The notes under the pieces: model-generated
Databases searched by the model: none
The model's input: only the letters and a program-made list of their open reading frames with translations
Told to the model about the DNA's origin: nothing
Shown: in pieces, positions 37,101 through 49,100 of the stretch
How the letters are laid out: each line of letters opens with the position of its first letter
Numbering within the stretch: position 1 is the stretch's first letter
Position numbers and translations under genes: made by a program
Assembly: GCA_026874595.1 (NCBI GenBank)
Contig: CM049315.1
Span: forward strand, 61,561,389 to 61,625,388
Direction: 5' to 3'
Source: Sipunculus nudus
Lineage: Eukaryota > Annelida > Sipuncula > Golfingiida > Sipunculidae
Length of the DNA: 64,000 nucleotides

Positions 37101-40100
37101 TACTGCGGACAACGGACAGCAGATTTCAACTCAAACCAACATTCTAAGAGTAAATGAACCTGACAAATGCGGACGCGATACGCCACGTTCGGTGGACACT
37201 GATCACTCACCCCGGGCAACATCAAAGACCACCTGTACTGTTGTGTCTGGGACTGAAACACAAAGGATTATGCAATCCCCAGTTGTTACCTTAATGCGTG
37301 TCCATGCTCATGTCACGAAGTGATGTGCTCCTAAGTTAAACACGGCAAATATGAAGCGATAAACATCGTGTGTCTTAATTTCACGGTTGATCATTCACAC
37401 ATTGCGAAGCTGCATATTTTCGCTTGACCGTGGGGTCATTAAATTGATTAAACGGCTATCGATTGCCAATGCGTCCCTGTTCTAACCACGCAGTATCTAA
37501 CTCTAAAATGAGCCACTTTGTTATAGCAGGCTGTTTGATATTAATTTATCGGTTTTGCTCAGTATATCTCAAACTGATCTGCTCAGTATCTGCTTGCTCC
37601 GTAGCTGTTTGTACCATGCCGCCATGCACAAGCCCCTCGGGGATTCGTTTAATCTCGGGTGCCTTCAATATTAAAGCAAATCAAACCAAACAACCATCAT
37701 CAAAGAAAGTTTATTTTAGGCTAAAGCTACATTCACCTATAAAAACGAATGTTCCCAGGTTCTTAGCCATTACAATCTTTGCATTATCAATGTAGTCATT
37801 ATCTTTGAGATTATCGCATTTGGACAGCTAAACAAAGACATTTTTAGGCAATGCTGCCAGGTGGCACCACACTCACTCCTGGGCGGGAGCTTATGCAATC
37901 TGACAAAGTCAAGCTTATTCGACTGAGTGAATCAGCGAAAAAGAGCGTACGCGAGCATATGAACATTGTTTTTACGGATGTCTTCATAGACTTTTCTTCA
38001 TATATTGTTCACTTCTTGAGATAAGTAAAAATAATCACAGTCTGTATATGAATATTGAATGCAGGATGTGTGCATGAGTATGTATTACATATACATGAAA
38101 TATGATATAATACAATAAACTCGTCCTTGCAGCTGTTCCTTGTCTATATTTATAATCCCTCAGTTATCAACCAAGGTCAACCTGCCTTATAAGGACACTT
38201 CACTATTAAGGACAAAATGATTGAGTCCCTTGACTGTCCGCTTTAGACAGGCTTCACTGTATTTACAAAAAAGATTAAGAAAATTGCCAACTTTATCAAA
38301 ACTATTTTTTTCTTTAATTCTATTTCTCAGGTAAAGAAAATTTTTAAAAAAAGATTAAATCATCATTAGATAAATCAAGATTTCCTTTATTTACATTTAT
38401 AACAGAAAATTTCATGCAGATAAATGATTCCCTTGATAATATTTATCTGGCAAAGACCATGAGTATTTGTGAAGAAGTTGACAGAACAGGCATTTGACCA
38501 GTATACTCTAACATATGACTTTATAAATCTCTTAATAATTTTCATGCACAAGTCTTCCATTCCAAATATTGCCTTATATTTAAATTTTTTATTGACCAGC
38601 ACTTTATTGTGTCACATAAATTTGCTCATATTAAAATTCTGCCTGAAAGAAAAAAAATCTGTTGTCATATAAGTAAATATTTCTCTGCAAACTTATGAAA
38701 ACAACTTGATTGTATGTTTATAAAATCTTTAAGTATACAGCACAGGTAATTCAAAATAATGAGACATCCTACAGTTGATTTAAATTTCCTTTTCCTTGTC
38801 AGTTTAGGGTCTGTAGATGTCATTTTAAAAGGCCAGTGAAATCTCTGTGAGGCGAGACAGGATAAAAGGCCTTAAGATGAGATCGGGGCTGCTCTTTGGA
38901 GGGTTGCAGTTTCAGTTTTGGCTTATTTTTGTTGACCACTAGAGGACTGGCACTGTCCATCAGCTGCCAAATAAATTCAGTGATCAATGCAAGAAGTTGC
39001 AATTATTCCTAATCATAACTAGATAATATATCCAACAAGTTTGGCACTATTGACTCTCGATGTTTCAAAAACATCAGGTAGTGCAAAAGTTTCTGTTAGT
39101 ACACATTTACTTGTTCCAAAGTGGAAAACTATTTTGCTGAAACCAAATTAACAGGTACAGTAAACAATGAGACAGATTTGACAGAAACTGAAGAACAATT
39201 CCAGGTGTCATGCAGTCATTTTCATCAGTGCCTGCCTTTGCAAAAAAAAAAAAATATGTTATTATAATGCCAGAGTCTTTTATGGGAACCAGAAGCAGCA
39301 TGTTAGCAAGAAAAGAGGAATTGACACCATTCGTTTTTTTAATTTATGCAGCATGTCTACCATCAAGTGTCATACAATGGACATATAAACAATTAAATCA
39401 TATTAATGTACAAGGAGAAAAATATATTATAGCACAATTATGGACCAAGTCTGCTGCAAAATGGTAAGCTTTTCCTGCTGGGACAGGATGTTTTAAATGC
39501 TGTAAAAATCTAGCAAATGTATTCTAAATGACTTTGGATATTGTAGTTCAAGTTACAGGCCTGACACTCTTCAGCAGAATGAATCACTCGTGACCCAGGA
39601 GTCAAAAGAATATCTTAATTGATTATATGGAACACGGGCTTCAAGAGTGAATGTCCTGTACCATATCTAGCTTCATTTTATTTTTAAATAATTTAGATTG
39701 CCAATTGCCCATGCTGTTAAAAATGAAAATATTCAGTTTCATAAATAGCAGTGGATGTATCAGATGAGAATACCAAAATGCAATGATTTTTCTGCAGGGT
39801 AACTGTATTTCATTGGTTAGCCAGTTCATATATCATAAATATTGCCTGGAACTAAATAAATTGAATATATAAAATAAGCTTACACATAAAATAAAGTTAA
39901 AATTTAATGGAATATACAATTTATTGGTATTTCTAATAATGGTGAAAGCTTTGATAAGTGATCAGTGCTCAAAATACAGACGTCAACTCCGTCACGTGAT
40001 GGAGTTAACTGTGTTGGAGTTGACAATTGCTTTATTGTATCCGCCAAAACGAAGTTTTGCGGATACTATGTTTTTGACCGGGTTCCGCCGCCGCCGCCGC

Positions 40101-43100
40101 CGCCGCCGCGTTCGTTTCCGGAGAACTCCTCTGAGACTACTGGACAGATTTTTCCGAAACTTACACAAATTATCGGGTCACATGTGAACTGGTGCCTAAC
40201 CAAGTGACCTTGACCTCTGACCTTTCGTCTCTGCCCAGCGTCCGTTTGTGCGTCTGTTTCCACACATATACCCATATATCTCGGGAACCGTTTGACCGAT
40301 CCGGAAAAAAATTTTACACAAATGTAGCCCTGGGAAAGCTTTATAACATACACAACAATAGGTGGCGCCACCTGCAACCATGTTTGCACAGTGTCCATCT
40401 GTTCATCTGCCTGGGGTTAAAATCACTCATATCTCTGCAGTGATTTGACTAATTCACCTAAAATTCGGCATGCATATACATCCTAGATAGCTTTCTCGAT
40501 TTTGTGACAGGTGGAGCCACCTACATTCACGTTAATGCTCCACACATAATCCCATATATCTCGGGAACCATTTGACCGATCCGGAAAAAAATTTTACACA
40601 AATGTAGCCCTGGGATAGCTTTATAACATACACAACAAAAGGTGGCGCCACCTGCAACCATGTTTGCACAGTGTCCATCTGTTCATCTGCCTGGGGTTAA
40701 AATCACTCATATCTCTGCAGTGGTTTGACTAATTCACCTAAAATTCGGCATGCATATACATCCTAGATAGCTTTCTCAATTTTGTGACAGGTGGCGCCAC
40801 CTACATTCACGTTAACGCTCCACACATAATCCCATATATCTCGGGAACCGTTTGACCGATCCGGAAAAAGAATTTACACAAATGTAGTCCTGGGATAGCT
40901 TTATTACATACACAATAAAAGGTGGCGCCACCTGCAACCATGTTTGCACAGTGTCCATTTGTTCATCTGCCTGGGGTTAAAATCACTCATATCTCTGCAG
41001 TGGTTTGACTAATTCACCTAAAAATCAGCATGCATATACATCCTAGATAGCTTTCTTGATTTAATGACAGGTGGCGCCACCTACAATCACGTTAACACTC
41101 CACACATAAATCCATATATCTCAGGAACCGTTTGACCGATCCTGAAAAATTTTTTACACAAATGTAGCCCTGGGATAGCTTTATAACATACACAACAAAA
41201 GGTGGCGCCACCTGCAACCATGTTTGCACAGTGTCCATTTGTTAATCTGCCTGGGGTTAAAACCACTCATATCTCTGCAGTGGTTTGACTAATTCACCTA
41301 AAATTCGGCATGTGTATACATCCTAGATAGCTTTCTTGATTTTATGACAGGTGGCGCTACCTACATTCACGTTTATGCTGCAGACATCCAAGCTCATATC
41401 TCGGGAACCGTTTGACCAATCAGGAAAAAAGTTTTACACAAATGTAGCCCTTGGATAGCTTTATAACATGAACAAAAATGGTGGCGCAACCTGCAGCCAT
41501 TTTTGCACAGCGTCCATCTGTTTGTCTGCTGTAGGATAAAATTACTCATATCTCTGCAGTGGTTTGACTTTTCCACATGAAATTTTGCATGTGTATATAT
41601 CTTGGATAGTTTCTCGTTCAAATAACAGGTGGCGCCACCTACAATCATGTGGCAGAGATCCATTCTAATATTTAACACATGTAACTCTATATCCCCTTGC
41701 CACTCAATCAATGCCTTACTTCACCCGTCCTTCTCTGATTTTGGCGGATACACGTAGTCGCTTGTCGACTACCCGTATTCTAGTTTTTAATATATAATTT
41801 TTAGCTCAGCTGACTATAAGTCGTCTGAGCTATAGTCGTGGTCCATTGTCCGTCGTCCGTCTGTCCGTCCGGATGTCCGTCTGTAAGACTGGCACGTTTC
41901 GACACCATTGGACCTACGAATCTGAAATTCGCCATACAGTTAGATGTCCCGAAAATCTCCTAACATGCTGAAAATTGGGTCAATAGGACTTCGTTCCTTC
42001 GAGATATTAAGGAAAAACCTCAATTTTTTATTAGAAATCTATTTTCACACTTCAGGACTGCCTAATATCATAACCATTCATCTGGTTTTCTTCATATTTA
42101 CCATAAATATTCCTCTATATAGTTCCTATGTACATGCCAGAAATTAAGTCAGTATTATTTAATTTAAATAAGTTAAGGGCCCAAACATAATGGACTTTGT
42201 AAAAAAATCAGGAAATATATTTGGTCACTTAAGACCAAAAGTGTTAAAGGTAGGGACTTTTTTTTCAGTAATACAGCTTTAATTGATCAAAATTTAATTG
42301 TATACCAAAAATTAGATCAAAATCTGTTAATTTTGTTTAAATATTGGCAAAAATATAAAATTGGTACCTTAAATTTTGCCCAAGTTTGACCATGACACGT
42401 TTTTTTCCTGTTAGTACTGTGGATTTAATTTTCACAGCATGTTTTTGTTAGCATTTTGTCTGTTAACACCAAAAATTTGAAACCAGTTGATTAAAAACTG
42501 TAGATTTTATTCAAGTTTTCAAGCACCATGTCACATCAAATTTACATCAAGCTAGTGTTATGCAGTTTACTAGAGCTCAGCTCCCCAGCTTCAGCTCTAA
42601 GTTCCTTAAATTTAGCATACAGTTAGATGTCTCCAAAATCCCCTACCATGCCAAGAATTTTATTACTAGGACTTTATTCCTTCGAAATATTAATGAAAAA
42701 CTTCATTTTTCCATTAAAACCCCATTGTTACACTGTAAGACTGCCTAATATCAAAACCACTTATCTGACTTTGATCATATATAATATACATATTTTTCTA
42801 TACATTCTCTATGCACATGCCAGAAATGATGTCAGTATTGCGTAATTTTTTTAAGTTATGGGCCCAAACATTATGCACTTTTTAAAAAATCAAGAAATAT
42901 ATTTATTCCCTTTAACAAGAGGATTGCTGAAGCTAGAGATTTTTTGTCAGGGATGTAACATTATTTAATCAAGATTCAATTGAATACCAAAAATTAGTTC
43001 TGAATTTTTCAAATTTTATAAGTTATTAGTATAAATATAAAATTAGTACCTTAAATTTTGCCCAACTTTGACCATGGCACGTTTGTTTACTGAGAGCACT

Positions 43101-46100
43101 GTTGATATAATTTTCATATCATGCACACATAAGGATTTCATCTTTGTAGTTCAGAAAGCTGAAAGAAATTGGCCAAATACCGTAGCTTTTATTTATGTTT
43201 ATATGAGAGCTATCAGACCCAGGCTTAATCCAGCCCCTCTTCAGTCACCTGTATGTTGACCTTGTTGACCTTTCATCAGATTATGCATGCCTGAGCGAAG
43301 CATACACTGGGGCAGCCAGGCAGCTATGCCCAGCCACAGTTGATCCAGTTGTCCAACCCAACTCATCTAGTAGTTGTTTTGAAAAACAACATAACAATAA
43401 ACAATAAATTAATAATTTTGTATTGTTTTTTATAACAATTTTAAGAAAAATTAATAGAAAAGGAATTTGTTAGTTGATGAGTAACAGATTAGGGATCATA
43501 TGAAGGAAATAAATGATAGACAAAGATGCAGTTGATAATATTAATCTAGATTCCTACTGTGTCTAGTGTGCAGATTGATGTGAAAGTAGTCCAAAGTGAA
43601 TATATTACATTTATTTTTTTTAATATAAATAAAAGCCATAAAACCAGGTACTTATGATCATTATTTAAATTTGTGAATTTTGTACATTCTGGATTCTCAA
43701 CATCTTTGTTTGGCTAAAACTGAATAAATACTAGACATGGTGCGAATGCTTTGCAAATGTATTTGAATATGAATATGAATATGTACTGCATTAAACAATT
43801 TTATTGCATAAGAATGGGAATTCAGGTAAAAATGAAAGTATTTGAATACCAGTACAGATACTTTCAAATGTATTCATGAATGCATTCATGAATATATTCT
43901 ATAATATTATTTCAGTAATCATTTCAGTTATATTTTATTTTAAAAAATCATATGATTTTCTTATTATTTTTTTTAATAAAAATTATATTGGCACAATATT
44001 TGTTATTAAATTTTAATAAATAGTTAAACTCTTTTATAATATGTGCTACTTATGAGTTATATGGCCAAGTCAAAATCTGTGTGACAATAGCACTCCATTT
44101 GTTAATAAAATAAATGAAATCAATCCTCTTCCCTGTCTTCAAAGATACTATCAAAATCAAACATAAGCTAAACACCAACAACTCATAATAAAGCTTATAT
44201 TTATTACCACACAAAACAAGCATGTGCCTCTTTCCCAAATCATATTTTTTATCAGATATAACAGCTGAGTGCGGTGACCCATGGGTCCCTTGTTTTAATT
44301 ATCATGTTATAGGCCAGTTATTGAAGATTTTTAACAGAAAAACACATGTTTTTCTTACCCATTTATCTATTTATGGGATGAAAAAGCTGTGACGGAGTTT
44401 ACATGTTAATTTTTTTACCCTCCAGTATGAAGACATAAAGGGCTTTGCATCTTATACTTGATACATGTAATGTATAAAACAGTGTTTCATGGATAAAGTA
44501 TGTCCATGCAACATTTTATATTTTGCTTTGTATAGATATAAATATGTAACTGTCAATTTGTCAAGCATCAAAATTGTTTATTTTGATTTCATCTTTCAAG
44601 AAGATAAAATGATACAATTTTGAGAAGTTTTCCTTTGTTATGTAGTGCTTTTACTGTTTTAGAAAGAAAATTATGTTATTATCATGCTTTTTGCTGTTCA
44701 TATGACATTTTTATCAAAACACACCAAAAAAATAATAAAAAAAAACCCACCCGCCTGCACTGATTTCTGAAAAAAAATGTTTTTTTTTTTTTGCCTTACT
44801 CAGCCTTTCTGTAGTCCAAAAGGAATTAGAGAATAATAAATTAATTTAGAACGTCTCTCCCCATTTCTTATATGTTCACATTCTTCACAATGGTAAAGTT
44901 AATAGTCAAATAAAGTGAAGGTGTATTCAACGACCCAAGTGATTTGCCCGGGTGACTCATTATCATGAGGCATATTTTACCATCATGATTAGCTCATGTC
45001 AGGGCAATGGGACACTTTCATCAATGCTGTAAACACCACTTAAAGGGGCTGATAAGTGAACAGTTCCAAGAAATTCTGAGTTCGTAATTTTGAGCAATGA
45101 ATGACCATAACATTCCTGAAACAGGTAACATCATTAACATCTGAAGCCTTACCAAGTCCAAGGTCCAGCGGGAGGTCATGACCCGTGACTGTTCAGTGTC
45201 CAACACCTAACAAAAACATTATCATCCTCGGTTCCAGGCCAATGAGAGAATAATATGGCCTCATATATATATAAATCAAGGAGAAACGCCTTATTTAACT
45301 GAACATATTGGTTTTGTTTTTCCTTGTTCATCAAAAATGTGTTTGTAGAATTGAAGTTGTTTCCTGAGTAAAATTAAAATCCCTTTTTTGGACCTTTGTA
45401 TTAGTGTACAGTCCCTTCTTTGGGTGACCATTCTTTCTGCCAAAGCAAAATGGTCGGTAATTACAGGTGGTTATCCAAGGTGGGCCAAATTGGTAACCTC
45501 TTGATTTACAACTTGATAGTTTCATGAGTCAGAAATTTGAGCAATCGTTGGAGTATTTTAAAAATATGTAATTACTAAGATCATGTCATATTAGCAATAA
45601 GCAGATGAAACAGTATTATTAACCAGTTTGTGAGCCCTTTTCCTTATGTGCTTCTGTTGCATGTATAGTTACCTTAGGTGCACAAGCAACATCACATACA
45701 TATTGAATTAAGAGAGAGGAACTTTTTATCATGCAAGACAGACTTATTCATTACACAGTATTGAAAAATGGTAATGGCATTACATTTACAATTTCAAACT
45801 TGTTATATAACAAAAATGTAACCTCTTTTCTCTATGTCAGGAAAAATTATTTCACAGGCATATTCAGCTGAGCATTTTGACCCATGGGTCCCTTGTTTAA
45901 CCAATATTTGTGTTTTCATTGATGGTGTGTTCATTTGGGTCAGTGTTTGCTTTGTGTAACTTACTTGGTCTTTCAGATTGCATGCTGGGTCCTCAGCTTC
46001 AAGAATTATGTTGCTGCAATGGCTTCTTTCAATGATTTTTCATACATTGGTCAGTGCATTACTATGCTGAATGGTTTTTATTTGCACTAGTATGTGCACG

Positions 46101-49100
46101 CTTTAGGTGTCTCCTGTGACTGGAATTTTACTGATGTTTGGGGGTTGGAACCTGAGCTTCTTTCCATGGTCAACAAGCCAGTAGCTGCTGTAGTGCTCCT
46201 ATACCCCATCTCAGAGAAGGTAATGTATTCAAATCAAAGAGTTGAATTTTTAGCTCAGCTGACTTATAAACATCTTAGCTATAGCAATGGTCCTTTGTCC
46301 ATCCACTGTCCATCCGCCTGCATGCTGTCAGTCCATTTAACTTGCACATTTTGAAACTGTTGGACCTACAAAAGTTAGCATAGATGTTCCCAAATTCTCC
46401 TACCATACCAAAAATTGGGTCACTACGTCTTCGTTCCTTGGAGTTATTAAAGAAAAACCTCAACTTTCCATTACAAATCCATTGTTACACTTCAGTACTG
46501 CCTAATATCTAAACCACTGATCTATTTTTTATCATATTTGATATAAATATTCCTCTATATATTTCCTATGTACATTGTTACAAAGACAAATACTCAGGGG
46601 AAGATACTGGGCTGATCCGGGATTCGAACCCATAAGGGTGGCGCACAAGTCCGGCGTACCAACCGTTTCGCTAGCAAAGCAAGCTTCACTAGCGAGAAAT
46701 TTTGGTCCGCTTTTATGTCATCCCGTAACACACCCCCTCTAAAGAGCGTTCTGCTATCAGGACAAGACTATTTATCCCAGGAGTCACACTTTGGTGAGCT
46801 TATTCCCTGGGCCACAAAGATTACTATCACATTGGACGAGCCCCCATTTTGTTATGAAGACAAATTATTCAGGGGAAAATACTGGGCCGTCTGGGATTCG
46901 ATTCCATTACAGTGGCGCACAAGGCCGGCATACCAAACGCTTCGCAAGAAAAGCAAGTTTCACTAGCGAGACAGTTCAGTCCGCTTTTATGTCACACCGT
47001 AACAACATACTAGAAATTAGGTCAGTATTGTGTAATTTCTTGAAGTTAACGGCCTGAACATATTGCACTCTGTAAAAATTTAGGAAAGATATTTTTTTAA
47101 CATGAGAATTGTTGAAGCTAGAGACTTTTTTTTTCATGGTTATAACTTTATTTAATCAAGATACAATTGTATACCCCTAATTAGATCTAAATTATGCAAA
47201 TTTTTTTCAGGTAATGGCATAAATATAAAATCATTAGCTTAAATTTTGCCAAAGTTTGGCCACGGCACTTTTTTTCCTGAAAGTACTGTGGATCTAATTT
47301 TCACATCATGTACATATAAGGATTTAATCTGTAAAAATCTGAAATTTGAAAATAAATTCCAAAATATGCTTGCTGTAGAATTTTTTTGGTGACTCTTTAT
47401 TGTATTGACTTACATTGTCAAGCAGTCTACATTGGTCACTGGAGGTCTTTCAGTGCAGCTCTGTCTGCTTATCTGATTTGTAAATGGTCATGGGGGGGGG
47501 GGGGGGCAGGCAGGGGTCACAGGTGTTCAGTTTTTCTCATATCACCCTTCCTCCTACCCCCACCAAGTGTAATGCAAAAACTGTTATTGTATCCCCAGAC
47601 AATGTGTCGAGCTATGGTTTAGGCACGGCCACGCCACCGCCTCAGAGATTTTATTTGGATGCGATAACTCTAAAAATATTTCATGGATCTTTACCAAATA
47701 TGAAATGTGCATAGATATATGGGTGAGAGGATGAAGCCTAATTAAAATAGGGTTATGACCTTTACTAGGAGGGTGATCTTGACCTTTATTAGATCCATTT
47801 CTTAGATATCTCAAGAAATCTTGCATGGATTGATCCAAAAATAAAATTGACTGAAGATCTTGGATAGTGTTGTCACGTATGTAAATTGGTGACACCACCT
47901 TTTATCCTTTTCTTGTTTTTATGCTGTTTAATACCCCCATCAATGTCACTTGACACTAGTGTGAGCATTATAAGTCAAAAACTAATAGACAAATTTCTTT
48001 CATATTATGTATATATACATCAGGCATGGGGCAATTACTTTATAAATGTAATCCATTACAATTAAGATTACTTAAAAAAGTAATCATGATTGCATATCAA
48101 AATATCAATATATGCAGACCATAAAATGAACAGTGATCCTGCCCAAGTTGAAAAATGTATAAAAGTGTGCATAATATAAATCAAATAATGTGAGAAAAAA
48201 TATAGATCAATCATTTACAAAAAGCAACAGTTTTTATGTCCAAAAACATATTTTCACACTTCAGGACTGCCTAATATCAAAACCACTTATCTGTTTTTCC
48301 TCATATTTACCATAAATATTCCTCCATATAGTTCCTATGTACATGCCAGAAATAAGGTCTGTATTATATAATTTAAAAAAGTTACGGGCCCAAACATAAT
48401 GCATTTTGTAAAAAATCAGGAAAGATATTTGATCGCTTAACACAAAACATGTTAAAGCTAAGGACTTTTTTCCAGTAATATAAGTTTAATTAATCAAAAT
48501 TAAATTTTATACCCAAAATTAGATCAAAATCTTTTAAATTTTTTTAAAATATTAGCAAAAATAAAAATTGGTACCTTAAATATTGCCCAACTATGGCCAC
48601 GGCATGTTTTTTTCCTGTAAGTACTGTGGATTTAATTTTCACAGCATGTGCACATAAGGATTTAATCTATTAGTATCTGAAATTTGAAAATAAATGCTGC
48701 AAAATAAGGCTAGTTATTGAATTTTTTTTGGAGGCTCATGTTGTATTCCCTTACACTGTGAAGTAGTCCACTTTGGTGACTGTAGGTCATTCAGTGCAGC
48801 TCTATGCTCCCCAGGCTGTTGGCATAATGTTATGCAATCCCATCACTAGGGCAAGCCCTCTCTCCACTGAGTTGAGCTTGATCAGGCTGTCTGCAGTTAA
48901 TACCATACCACAGGGAGCCTTTTTCTCTGGCACCCCCCCCCCCCCCCCCCGCCCACTCCCCATTCTGTTGACAAACCTGTACTATGAACTAGATGAATCG
49001 TAAAATTAACATTTTTTCAGCAAGAGCAGTAATAATGGAGACCCTCCCCCACCCCCCCCCACCCACCCCTTCAATACACAGGACCAATAAATAAGATGAA

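Noticed and set aside
33049-37795. Shared short frames in the two Tigger-like copies (33049-33264 and 37463-37795)
   Set aside because: The similarity follows the DNA duplication. No transposase catalytic or DNA-binding motif is seen and the N-terminal parts differ.
38820-39002. Minus-strand 60-residue frame as a host exon
   Set aside because: It looks protein-like but lacks a clear acceptor, family or second exon; kept only as intron content.
44424-44460. TATGAAGACATAAAG after a good acceptor (ACCCTCCAG) as the missing UCHL3 microexon
   Set aside because: It lies upstream of exon 3b and no GT donor precedes the in-frame stop.
46608-46680. A functional tRNA-Thr gene on the minus strand
   Set aside because: The acceptor and anticodon stems do not pair and the unit is part of a 155-bp repeat with a degraded second copy.
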